From CANLBN01 sp965230205 (GTDB lineage: Bacteria > Pseudomonadota > Gammaproteobacteria > Pseudomonadales > Cellvibrionaceae), in contig OZ245996.1 of NCBI GenBank assembly GCA_965230205.1, positions 1,798,001-1,862,000 of the forward strand: DNA of 64,000 nt, read 5' to 3'. The notes under the pieces are model-generated. The model was not told where the DNA came from. It worked only from the letters and a program-made list of their open reading frames with translations, and made no database searches. Within the stretch, counting starts at the first letter, position 1. Each line of letters opens with the position of its first letter. Both the position numbers and the translations under genes were made by a program. Positions 54,092-62,584 of the stretch are shown here, piece after piece.

Positions 54092-56428
54092 TCAAACTGC
54101 GGTTTTCTTTGAAGTTTGAGCATAGATTAGAGCTGCAAAGAAATTAATCGTATTACCAATTAATAATGTCGTACCAAAAGCTTGTGCAACCGGTATTGTG
54201 CTTAAGCTTAACAGGCCAAAAGACAGTAGTGTTGTAGCTGTCGATAAAAGAACCGCACTTTGTGTGACTATTTGTGCAGTTATATTATCTTCATTCATCT
54301 CTTTGATAAAGATAACATAGTCCATACCTAAGCCAAGAACTAAAAATAAACCCATTATGTTAAATAATGTAATTTCAATAGAGAAAAGCGTAAAAATTAG
54401 TAGCGTACCAATTGTTGCTGTAATGGGTACAAATAATATTTGTAATGCTCTTAGTGATTTATAAAATATGATTATCAGTGCGGCAATAAACAAGTAGGCT
54501 AATATTAGCAATTTAGAAGCAGACAAACGTTGTTGTGTTAATGATTCTTGAGATAGCTTTAATGTATTGATATAGGTTATATTATTTGAATTAGCGCTAG
54601 CTTTCTCTATGATTGATGTATCAACCCCCTTGTTGATCAATATAAAGCTTGTTATCTCGTTATCTTTTTTAATCCATACTGGCGGGATATTGCCGATACT
54701 TTTAAGGAATATATCAGGCGTTAAATTCCTCTCAGAGCTATTGATGTACTGAGATTGTAATTTCTTTGCCTCTTCTACCTGTATTCCTAAATCAGAAAAA
54801 AATTGTTCGGCCACTCCTGTTGGGCGGTATAAGCGGTTCTGTAATTGATAGTCGCTAGATTGCTGTTTCGGGCTCGGAACTAATTGCATTGCACTGAATA
54901 GATCAGAAGGCGATATTTGTGGCGTTATTTTTTCTAAAAACTCATCATAGTTATAATAGATTTCTTCGATTGAAGCGCCTTTGATAATTAAATACCTTCC
55001 TGGTTCAAAGCCTTTTGTATATTGATTTGCAGCTTTTTCTTGGGTGAGTAAGTTTTGTGATGGCTTAAAAAATAAGCGTGGATCGTCATTAGTTGGTAGA
55101 CCTAGTAGATATAGTGTAACGGCGACGATACTAATTGTTAGCCCCCATGTAGCAAAAGTGAGTTTTTGTGTTGTAAGGGCTAAGAAGCGATTGATGGTTA
55201 AAAGAATGCGAGTGATGAAATTGTCACTTGTTTGTAGTGTTTTCGTATTAGTTAACGACCCTACAGCAATAACACTCAACCAGGCAGAGAATATTCCACA
55301 ACAGGAAAATAACGCCACTTTCTTTAAGGTATCTAATTCCGAAAAATTTAATGCGCTATAACCAATAATGGAAGTGGCTAAGCTTAACAGCATCGCTTTA
55401 TGAATTTTTTTTGTTATAGTCGATTCGGTGTGATGATGTGATTTTAAGTGGTAAAAATAGTGTAAGGAGTAATCGATAATAATACCAATAAGGCTAGCAC
55501 CAAAGACAATAGTGAGAATGTGAATGGAGCCATAAAGATAATGGTTAACAGCAATCGCGAATACTATCCCTGTTAGGATAGAGGCGACAGGTAAAAACAA
55601 TACTGCAAATGATCGAAAAACAAATAACAATAAGCTAATGATACCTATTGTTGATATTGTGCTGATAAACTTAATATCTTTTTGTGATTTTTGAGCGGCA
55701 TCGGCCGCAAAAAAGAAAACACCCGTACGTAGAATATCAACAGAAAATTCGGTAGAACTGGTCTTGCTAAGGTCGGTAATTTGTTGAAGTAGTATTTCCT
55801 GTGCCTCTATATCCAAAGCCCCTTGAGTAATAAACAAGGGGATAGATTGGTAGTAGGTAGTTGTTCCGTTCTTCTGTGTACTTTGGGTAGAACCGCTTTC
55901 GGGTAAACCACTTTGTGATAAATGAGTAATGTACTCATTAAATAAGCCAAGAGGATCTTCGTTAAATGGAATAATCTGCAAAGATGTATCCATCCGAAAT
56001 AATTTACGTTGGGCTTGTTCTAAGAGTGTGGCATCATCGAGTTGTTGAAGTTGTTGCCGTTGTTTTGGAGTAAGTAATTGATGCTGAAAAGGCTTTAGTT
56101 CTTCTATTAGCGGTTCTATAAAACCATCATCAGGTATCGCTATACCAGATATTTTCAAAAATTCCTGCTTTAAAAATATTGATGCTTTTTCCACATCAGG
56201 CTGGCTTTTGCCCGTAATTACAAGTAATAGCCGACTTTCTATATTTTTTGACAGTTGATTAATGGCATCCTGTGTCTTGCTGTCTTTTGAAAGTTTAGGT
56301 GATAAGTCTTTAAAGTCTGTACTAATTGTGAATTTATTGTCTTTATTGTTAATAATAAAGACATCTGCGATAAAAACAATAGAGAAGCAGAGTGTTATTA
56401 AAAATAGCAATCGACATGAAATGAGCAT
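54092..56428 (-). CDS. MMPL/RND-family exporter, ApeM-like
   Basis: 778 residues with about 12 membrane helices and two large periplasmic loops. The paired motifs GIIIDYSLHYFYHLK and GLGMDYVIFIKE carry the Asp-Tyr pair typical of MMPL transporters. In aryl polyene clusters an exporter of this family is thought to move the polyene lipid from the inner membrane. The start is 18 bases after the LolA-like gene, which supports a joint export function. Confidence 0.85.
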   Translation of the reverse strand: MLISCRLLFLITLCFSIVFIADVFIINNKDNKFTISTDFKDLSPKLSKDSKTQDAINQLSKNIESRLLLVITGKSQPDVEKASIFLKQEFLKISGIAIPDDGFIEPLIEELKPFQHQLLTPKQRQQLQQLDDATLLEQAQRKLFRMDTSLQIIPFNEDPLGLFNEYITHLSQSGLPESGSTQSTQKNGTTTYYQSIPLFITQGALDIEAQEILLQQITDLSKTSSTEFSVDILRTGVFFFAADAAQKSQKDIKFISTISTIGIISLLLFVFRSFAVLFLPVASILTGIVFAIAVNHYLYGSIHILTIVFGASLIGIIIDYSLHYFYHLKSHHHTESTITKKIHKAMLLSLATSIIGYSALNFSELDTLKKVALFSCCGIFSAWLSVIAVGSLTNTKTLQTSDNFITRILLTINRFLALTTQKLTFATWGLTISIVAVTLYLLGLPTNDDPRLFFKPSQNLLTQEKAANQYTKGFEPGRYLIIKGASIEEIYYNYDEFLEKITPQISPSDLFSAMQLVPSPKQQSSDYQLQNRLYRPTGVAEQFFSDLGIQVEEAKKLQSQYINSSERNLTPDIFLKSIGNIPPVWIKKDNEITSFILINKGVDTSIIEKASANSNNITYINTLKLSQESLTQQRLSASKLLILAYLFIAALIIIFYKSLRALQILFVPITATIGTLLIFTLFSIEITLFNIMGLFLVLGLGMDYVIFIKEMNEDNITAQIVTQSAVLLSTATTLLSFGLLSLSTIPVAQAFGTTLLIGNTINFFAALIYAQTSKKTAV

Positions 56429-56445
56429 GGTTTAAGTAAAAATCT

Positions 56446-57180
56446 CTAGTTGCTTGGCTTTATATCAATGTACTGTTGGGGGCTTGATAAAATAGAGCAG
56501 GTACTTTCAGCTTGAGAGAAAATTGTGTGGCAAAAAAGGTTCATCTCATCCTTAGAATCATTTTTGGCATTGTTGATATTAACAATGTTGATTTTGGTTT
56601 TTTGTTTCTTGCTATCGATAATGTTGATTGACAATTCATCACCCGTTTCAGCAACCGTTTTTTTTATGCTAATACTATCTAAACCTTTCTTTGCGTAGGT
56701 GTTGGTAGGTAATAAATTGATCGCTACAGTATCTCGATTGCTTTGATCTAAGCTGATATCGAAATCTCTTTGTATAGATTCTATATTAGCGCTTAATAAG
56801 CTTAATAAGAATTTTGCTAAGTAATGGTGCTGTAAGCCTTCTAGAGGAATGGGCTCATTATTTTCAATGACACGAAAGTGTGTACTTTTTAAGGTATAAA
56901 TTAAGTCTTCATTAAAAGGTTTAATGCTTTTCCAAATCAGTCCGTGGTGGCAGGAAAATAAAAGCTGACCTGATGATGAAAGAGGAACTGGTAGTTTATC
57001 TAGCTGCTTTACCTGATTGAATTCGCCTGAAAAAATACAGTTGTCAGGCAGAATGCGTTCAAGCGCTTCATCAATATTGTTTTCGGTTTCTTTATTCTCT
57101 ACAGAGCGTGTTTCGCTGCCAGCAATAGCGGATAAATTCCAACAAGAGAGAAGTATAATAAATAAGCTAACTATTCGCAT
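56446..57180 (-). CDS. LolA-like carrier protein, ApeL-like
   Basis: 244-residue exported protein with an N-terminal signal (MRIVSLFIILLSCWNLSAIAG). The mature part matches the outer-membrane lipoprotein carrier fold: CIFSGEFNQVKQLDKLPVPLSSSGQLLFSCHHGLIW and similar. It probably carries the polyene lipid across the periplasm from the MMPL exporter. It overlaps the thioesterase gene by 10 bases, and the exporter gene follows after 17 bases. Confidence 0.8.
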   Translation of the reverse strand: MRIVSLFIILLSCWNLSAIAGSETRSVENKETENNIDEALERILPDNCIFSGEFNQVKQLDKLPVPLSSSGQLLFSCHHGLIWKSIKPFNEDLIYTLKSTHFRVIENNEPIPLEGLQHHYLAKFLLSLLSANIESIQRDFDISLDQSNRDTVAINLLPTNTYAKKGLDSISIKKTVAETGDELSINIIDSKKQKTKINIVNINNAKNDSKDEMNLFCHTIFSQAESTCSILSSPQQYIDIKPSN

Positions 57181-57602
57181 ATTCTCTCCATTGCATTTGT
57201 GACTTTATCAATAAGCGCTGAAGGTGATACAAACTGGGTAATATTGTCAGGCATGGCGATAGCGACTTGAGATGTTCTGCCTTTAGTGATTCTTTCTCCC
57301 GTATTTTTGTCCTCTATTAGATATTGAATAGTTAATCGGTTTTCCCATTCTATAAGGGTGGCTGTAATCGTAAACTTTTGTCCAAATTTCAGTGGTCTAA
57401 CATACTTTACATTGAGGTCAATAATGGGGAAGAAATATCCAGATTTCTCCATATCATTATAAGTAAAATCGATTAGCTCCAATAACTTGCAGCGTGCTAT
57501 CTCAAAGTATTTTACATAGCTGCCGTGCCAGGCAATACGATAAGAATCAACATCATAAAATGCAACTTCATGATCTAAAGAAATACTGAGTTTTTTTTCC
57601 AT
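57171..57602 (-). CDS. Hotdog thioesterase, ApeK-like
   Basis: 143 residues of the 4-hydroxybenzoyl-CoA thioesterase fold. VAFYDVDSYRIAWHGSYVKYFEIAR is the family's N-terminal signature with the catalytic acidic residue. It may release or proofread acyl intermediates on the acyl carrier proteins. It lies between the acyl carrier and LolA-like genes. Confidence 0.82.
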   Translation of the reverse strand: MEKKLSISLDHEVAFYDVDSYRIAWHGSYVKYFEIARCKLLELIDFTYNDMEKSGYFFPIIDLNVKYVRPLKFGQKFTITATLIEWENRLTIQYLIEDKNTGERITKGRTSQVAIAMPDNITQFVSPSALIDKVTNAMERICE

Positions 57603-57666
57603 AAAATTAAGTCGCGCTTTTTATTAGTATCGAAAAATATTGTGTCAGGTAACTTTCGGAGAAGCC

Positions 57667-57909
57667 CTATATTTGATGAACAATATCAACGATATCTTGT
57701 AGTGTTTTTGCCTCTTTGAAATGTTCGGGGCTTATATTTGAGCCGGTAAACTTTTTGAGTTCAATCAGCATATCAACAGCATCAATACTGTCTATATCGA
57801 GATCTTCGTAGAGCTGAGCTTCTGGCGTTATTAACGATTCGTCCAGTTCAAATAGTTCATTTAAGACTTGTTTCGTATGAGTGAAGATCGCTTCTTTGGT
57901 TTTTGTCAT
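57667..57909 (-). CDS. Acyl carrier protein (pathway-specific) 1
   Basis: 80-residue acyl carrier protein with phosphopantetheine attachment at Ser41 in DLDIDSIDAVDMLIEL. The rest is a standard four-helix ACP. It is one of two in this cluster (the other at 60110), which suggests division between starter and extender duties, as with ApeE and ApeF. Confidence 0.9.
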   Translation of the reverse strand: MTKTKEAIFTHTKQVLNELFELDESLITPEAQLYEDLDIDSIDAVDMLIELKKFTGSNISPEHFKEAKTLQDIVDIVHQI

Positions 57910-58041
57910 GGCTGATGATGCCTATCTTTAGCTGAATAAAAGGTGAATATCGCATGTACAATACTTAATTTCACGATTATATCAATAAGAGGGGAGCGAT
58001 CGTAGTTTAATGTCGCAGGAGTATATAGCGGTGACCAGTAT

Positions 58042-58896
58042 TTAGAGTGAAGTGTTCTTGGGCTTCGATAATAAGGGGCGATAGAAGTTTTTTAAGAAGG
58101 TAGTTAATTGTCGATACTGCAGGGTTCTCGGTGAGTTGATATCAATGTTTTCGAGGGTTTTGATATCGGGTAATACATCGAATGAAAAATGGGGGGCAAC
58201 AGGGGGAATGCTATAGCACTTTTCGCCTTTTTGCATGGCTCTAGGGTTACAGCGAATGACAATTGGTACGATATCGCAGTTGGCTAAGACAGCGATATTG
58301 GCAGCTCCTCGCTTGAAGTCAAGCTGATCATCATATTGATTACGAGTACCTTCCGGGAATATCAGAATGTTCTCTCCGGCATCCAGCCTTTTTTTCGCTT
58401 GTTCTATGAAATCATCCGTGCTGTTCGGTATGTAGTCCGCAGTTCTTACAATTAATGTGGTAAATGGGTTCTTCCAGAGCGCGCCTTTCGTTATACAGCA
58501 TAGATTTTTACACATGCCTAAAATAAAGAAGGCATCTAATAAGCTTGGGTGGTTGGCAATGATGAGTTTGCCACTAGGTGAAATGACCGGCTCTGGTGTA
58601 TGTGAATAGGTAAGCAAGCCGAAAAACTTCATGGTATCGAGATAAAACATACAGCTTTTGCTGATGCTGTTGCGAATCCAGGCTTTTTTCAGGTCTTTGG
58701 ATAGGGGGAGGCAATAAATAATCGGTAAAAATAAGCTTAGAATAGGTGCGCCAACCCCAAACATGGCCCAGCAAAAAGCGGTGGCAGAGGCTCTCCATGC
58801 CGTATTGGCTGGGTGGCTCTTCACATGGGAAAATGAGTCGTCGATATCCCTTGTGTCGCTATGAGAGCTATCCACAAAAACATTCCACTTCGACAA
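58042..58896 (-). CDS. 1-acyl-glycerol-3-phosphate-type acyltransferase, ApeD-like
   Basis: 284-residue membrane-associated acyltransferase of the PlsC superfamily. The HX4D motif is NHPSLLD (residue ~113), and ILIFPEGTR is the substrate-binding motif. A hydrophobic segment lies at ~40-65. It would transfer an acyl group to the carrier lipid of the polyene. Its first 29 bases overlap the end of the chorismatase gene, in a different frame. Confidence 0.82.
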   Translation of the reverse strand: MSKWNVFVDSSHSDTRDIDDSFSHVKSHPANTAWRASATAFCWAMFGVGAPILSLFLPIIYCLPLSKDLKKAWIRNSISKSCMFYLDTMKFFGLLTYSHTPEPVISPSGKLIIANHPSLLDAFFILGMCKNLCCITKGALWKNPFTTLIVRTADYIPNSTDDFIEQAKKRLDAGENILIFPEGTRNQYDDQLDFKRGAANIAVLANCDIVPIVIRCNPRAMQKGEKCYSIPPVAPHFSFDVLPDIKTLENIDINSPRTLQYRQLTTFLKNFYRPLLSKPKNTSL

Positions 58897-59839
58897 GGAG
58901 GTTGGCTCGACAGATGTCAGCCAGAGTGAAAATCATATCGGTATCGGGAAAAGCCTGCTTGAGTTGCTGGCTAGCGGCTATATGGTCCGAGGCGTATCGT
59001 AAATACACCTTCATGGTCTTCAAGCTGGCATTATTGTTGGTCTTATTCTTGTTATCGAGCAAGTGGCGGATATTGCTGATAGTGGTCTCCAGCTGCCCGG
59101 ATAAATCGCCCTCGTGAGTTGTTTGATGACCAATGATACTGGCCGTGCCAGAGACAAAGAATAAATCCTGCTCCGCCAGTGTAATGCAAGTAGCACGCGA
59201 GAAAGAAGGGCTGCTAACGCCATATTCTCTAGGGTACTGATAGGCATTAACCTGTAGCGAGTTATTGTGATGTCTGCCGGGCTGCTTCGCGGATAACGTA
59301 TATATCACAGCGCCTTCAGCGTGATGGCCCAGTGCAGAGGCAGACGGGAATTGGTCGTCTGGTATTCCTGTTTCCCGGAACGCCTTTAGCCTTCCTGTGC
59401 AAAACAACTTGTAGTGTTCATTGTCGTCCTCGCCCAAGTTAATGTCAGGAATATAATTCCAAAAGCGTAAAGGGTGGGGGTAGCCTTCGTCTTGTAAAAA
59501 CTGTAGCAGTTGCTTGTAAGCTATCTCGGTTGATTTTTCTATGTCTTGGCAATCTTCAGCGCTTAGCCAGATGGCGGCAGAGAGTATTTTATCGGTCTTG
59601 CTCCAATGGCAGCGCCCGGAAACCCCTTTACTGATAGTGTCGTTATCAATAGACCATACTTCATTTAAGCATTTCTCTCCCAGTGATGTTAAACCAGCAT
59701 TGATTATGCCTGGGCTAGACGGTATACATGGCGTGCAGTAAGGTAATACCGCTAAGGTATTTGGATGCTCAGCCAGTGTCTCTACAGGCTGATCTGAGAT
59801 GAAGTTGGTAATATAACTGGAAGCAGGTTTATTCAGCAT
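58868..59839 (-). CDS. XanB2-type chorismatase (3-/4-hydroxybenzoate synthase)
   Basis: 323-residue enzyme resembling XanB2 and the FkbO/Hyg5 chorismatases, which split chorismate into pyruvate and hydroxybenzoate or related dienes. The stretches LRFWNYIPDIN, LFCTGRLKAF, FPSASALG, SAKQPGRHHNNSLQVNAYQYPREYGVSSPSF and FFVSGTASIIGHQTTHEGDL are the family landmarks in the right order. In Xanthomonas XanB2 supplies 3-hydroxybenzoate for xanthomonadin. Its presence in place of an aromatic ammonia-lyase fixes the likely head group as hydroxybenzoyl. Transcribed divergently from the second ACP gene across 270 bases. Confidence 0.85.
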   Translation of the reverse strand: MLNKPASSYITNFISDQPVETLAEHPNTLAVLPYCTPCIPSSPGIINAGLTSLGEKCLNEVWSIDNDTISKGVSGRCHWSKTDKILSAAIWLSAEDCQDIEKSTEIAYKQLLQFLQDEGYPHPLRFWNYIPDINLGEDDNEHYKLFCTGRLKAFRETGIPDDQFPSASALGHHAEGAVIYTLSAKQPGRHHNNSLQVNAYQYPREYGVSSPSFSRATCITLAEQDLFFVSGTASIIGHQTTHEGDLSGQLETTISNIRHLLDNKNKTNNNASLKTMKVYLRYASDHIAASQQLKQAFPDTDMIFTLADICRANLLVEVECFCG

Positions 59840-60109
59840 GTCGTTTCTCAGAGGGGTTCTCTTAGCTGATAATCGCTGATTTGAATAACTGGTCGATTAA
59901 GTAATTTATTCCCATGGCGTTTAGAGGTAGGCATCTACTGTATTTTTGCTTCGATAGTTCCATCTGATATAGGCTGTTAAATATAAGATTTTAGTAAAAA
60001 ATTATGGTCTTCCCGGATGCTAGAAGATGCTTTTTAATGATTTATAATAGCTAGTTAGTTTAAACTACGCACCCGCAAAAATAAAGCAACGAAAAAGAGG
60101 TTAGCAGAC

Positions 60110-60376
60110 GTGGCAATACAATCTCCAGCCGAACTGAAAATGGCAGAACTACTGGTCGAAGCATTAAATTTAGAAGATGTTGACGCTAAGGATATCGATC
60201 CAGAAGAGCCATTATTTGGTGATGGTTTAGGCCTGGATTCTATTGATGCACTTGAGATTGCGTTGGCAATTTCTCAGGAATACGGCTTACAAATCAAAGC
60301 TGAAGATGAGACAACGCGTGAGGCGTTTGCAACCTTAAAAAGTTTAACTCACTATGTTGATTCAAATAAAGGTTGA
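60110..60376 (+). CDS. Acyl carrier protein (pathway-specific) 2
   Basis: 88-residue acyl carrier protein with attachment Ser44 in GLGLDSIDALEIAL. GTG start at 60110 with AGAGG upstream. It opens the plus-strand half of the right arm, beside the ligase that presumably loads it. A TATAAT at about 60045 could be its -10 box, but no clear -35 box accompanies it. Gene order resembles the ApeE-ApeH pair. Confidence 0.88.
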   Translation: MAIQSPAELKMAELLVEALNLEDVDAKDIDPEEPLFGDGLGLDSIDALEIALAISQEYGLQIKAEDETTREAFATLKSLTHYVDSNKG

Positions 60377-60505
60377 TACCAATAAAGCGTAATCTAGCTA
60401 AATAGTGATTGAGCTACTCTTAGGCTTTGTCTTAAGTTTAGTGAGCTCAGTTTTATGTAAGCTTCTTATATAAGATTCTATATAAAACCGAACAGTGAGA
60501 CTTCA

Positions 60506-61933
60506 TTGAATAACCATACCGCACCATTGATAACGCGCAATGCTAATGACCCTATTGCTTTGTTATTCAGTGCGCTGGCTCCCTTGCCCGGCGTAACGGG
60601 CACTATTACTGCGCAGCAATTTTTAACGCATGTCTATTGTTTGTCGAAACAATTACCTGACCAGCAGTATGTTATTAACCTTTGTGAGAACCGCTACCTT
60701 TTTATGGTAGCGTTTGCGGCGTCTATTCTCAGGCAGCAAACCAGCCTGCTGCCTCCTAACAAAAAAGTCATGACGCAAGTGCGTTTAAGCGAGCGCTACG
60801 ATAATGTATATATTCTTCACGACGGCCTTTTAAAAAGCGACAATGAAAGCACGGAAATAGCCCCTGGCATTGGCGATGTTAATGTGTCAGGGGTTGATTT
60901 TGGTGATTCTACGGAAGCCATTGTTTGCCCAGAGATTCCCCTGGATTACCTTGCCGCAATTAGTTTTACATCAGGTTCTACTGGCGATTCAAAACCGAAC
61001 CTCAAGACTTGGCGTACGATTGTTGAAAGCAGTCGGATTAATGCCAACCATATGTTGGAAAGTGTCAGTTCAACCAATAATGATTGTACAACACTGTATC
61101 AATTAGCAACTGTTCCGGCTCAACATATGTGGGGCTTGGAGACATCAATTTTATTACCTTTGTTTGAGCCTGTTTGTGTCGTTGATGTAAAACCTTTATT
61201 TCCACAGGATATTTATGACGTACTCCAGGCAATGCCAGTACCAAGGATGCTGGTCAGTGCTCCCGTTCACCTGAGAGCAATTTGCACCAGTCGGTTAAAG
61301 TATCCTGAGGTGGAGTTAGTGTTATGTGCAACATCGCCGCTTTCTAAGGAACTTGCCTCTAGTATTGAGGAGCTTTTTTCTGCCCAGTTAAGAGAAGTGT
61401 ATGGCTGCAGCGAAGTAGGTTCGATGGCAGTGAGAAAAACTGCTGAGAGCGATCATTGGCGATTGTTTACTGGCATCAATATCGAAAGGCAAGATGATGG
61501 AATATCAATAGCGAGTACAGATTATCTGCCCGGCCAGGTAGTGCTCCAAGATCAAATCGAAATGAGTGGTCAGAACCATTTTCAGCTCAAAGGTAGAGCG
61601 ACGGATATGGTGGATATTGCAGGTAAGCGCGGTTCATTACTGGAAATTAATCAAGTTTTGTTGAATTTCCCCGGTATTATCGATGGGGTTGTTTTTATGC
61701 CGACCTTAAAAGAAGAGCGTGCGGTCGCACGGTTGGCGGCATTGGTTGTATTGCCGGAAGGCCTTGCTAGGGAAGACTTGCGCCGTTATCTGCGCCAACA
61801 TTTCGATAATGCATTTATTCCACGCCCTATTTTTAATGTCGAGTCATTACCACGAGAAGAGAATGGCAAGTTACCATTTGGGCAGCTGCAAGCTTACTAT
61901 CAAAAATTACTTAATAAATCTCAGTCTGAATAA
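60506..61933 (+). CDS. AMP-dependent acyl-ACP/CoA ligase, ApeH-like
   Basis: 475-residue member of the acyl-adenylate-forming superfamily. ISFTSGSTGDSKPNLKTW is the phosphate-binding motif (~152-170), VYGCSEVGSMAV is the adenine-binding motif, and EENGKLPFGQL carries the C-terminal catalytic lysine. Start is TTG at 60506. It is expected to activate hydroxybenzoate and load it on an ACP to start the polyene; aromatic specificity is inferred from the neighbouring chorismatase. Confidence 0.82.
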   Translation: MNNHTAPLITRNANDPIALLFSALAPLPGVTGTITAQQFLTHVYCLSKQLPDQQYVINLCENRYLFMVAFAASILRQQTSLLPPNKKVMTQVRLSERYDNVYILHDGLLKSDNESTEIAPGIGDVNVSGVDFGDSTEAIVCPEIPLDYLAAISFTSGSTGDSKPNLKTWRTIVESSRINANHMLESVSSTNNDCTTLYQLATVPAQHMWGLETSILLPLFEPVCVVDVKPLFPQDIYDVLQAMPVPRMLVSAPVHLRAICTSRLKYPEVELVLCATSPLSKELASSIEELFSAQLREVYGCSEVGSMAVRKTAESDHWRLFTGINIERQDDGISIASTDYLPGQVVLQDQIEMSGQNHFQLKGRATDMVDIAGKRGSLLEINQVLLNFPGIIDGVVFMPTLKEERAVARLAALVVLPEGLAREDLRRYLRQHFDNAFIPRPIFNVESLPREENGKLPFGQLQAYYQKLLNKSQSE

Positions 61934-62018
61934 TTCAGCCGCAGATATCCAAACTTTGAGTTTTAATAGTTAAAAGCTATACTCTCGCCGGTTTTTTTAT
62001 ACATTAAAGGAAATAAAA

Positions 62019-62453
62019 ATGAAGCTAAGTACGTCGCGTTGGCCAAATCTCTTATTATGTTTGCTTATATTCTTCTTCGCTCATAATGTTTTGGCTACCA
62101 ATACAGTGGATAGTTACTACAATCCTACCGGAATAGTGAGAGAGCCCGCTGATACTGTAGTTATTGATGCTAAGCACTTAAAGCCTGATGAATTGGATAT
62201 CAAGCGAGCATTACTTCACACAAGGTTGCATTATGGTTGGGAATTAAAGGAGCATACTCGAAACAGTTTGCTAATCGAACGTAAAAATGTCCAAATTAAA
62301 GTGAGTATTGCTGACAGTGTTGTTAAGCTAATACCCGTGAACTCTGATGAAGTTGAAGTCCCTTCAAAGTGGCTGCCTCGTTTTAAAAAGCTCTATTTAC
62401 GACAGTTAACCTATCTAAGTGATGTTAGGCAGGCCCAGGCAATGATCCAGTAA
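62019..62453 (+). CDS. Small exported protein of the pigment cluster, unrecognised
   Basis: 144 residues with a signal peptide (LLLCLLIFFFAHNVLA, cleavage near residue 26). The mature ~118 residues hold a ALLHTRLHYGWELKEHTRNSLLIERKNVQIKVSI segment, reminiscent of small exported beta-rich domains that often occur as lipoproteins, but there is no lipobox cysteine. The family is unknown to me. It lies between the ligase and the second halogenase on the same strand, so a role in the pigment pathway or its envelope location is likely. Confidence 0.6.
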   Translation: MKLSTSRWPNLLLCLLIFFFAHNVLATNTVDSYYNPTGIVREPADTVVIDAKHLKPDELDIKRALLHTRLHYGWELKEHTRNSLLIERKNVQIKVSIADSVVKLIPVNSDEVEVPSKWLPRFKKLYLRQLTYLSDVRQAQAMIQ

Positions 62454-62584
62454 GGTGTCGCTATTCGTGATAATTTCTTTGTTTTTATTGTATGATTCGT
62501 CATCGTATTTTATTGACCTGATAGTAAAGCAAGTCCTATAGTGGAATTGGTTAGGGACAATAATTAGCCAAAGGATATGTCTGA

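Noticed and set aside
58868..59839. RidA-type deaminase
   Set aside because: Part of the fold is related to RidA, but the length and the LRFWNYIPDIN and GTASIIGHQTTHEGD landmarks identify a chorismatase.
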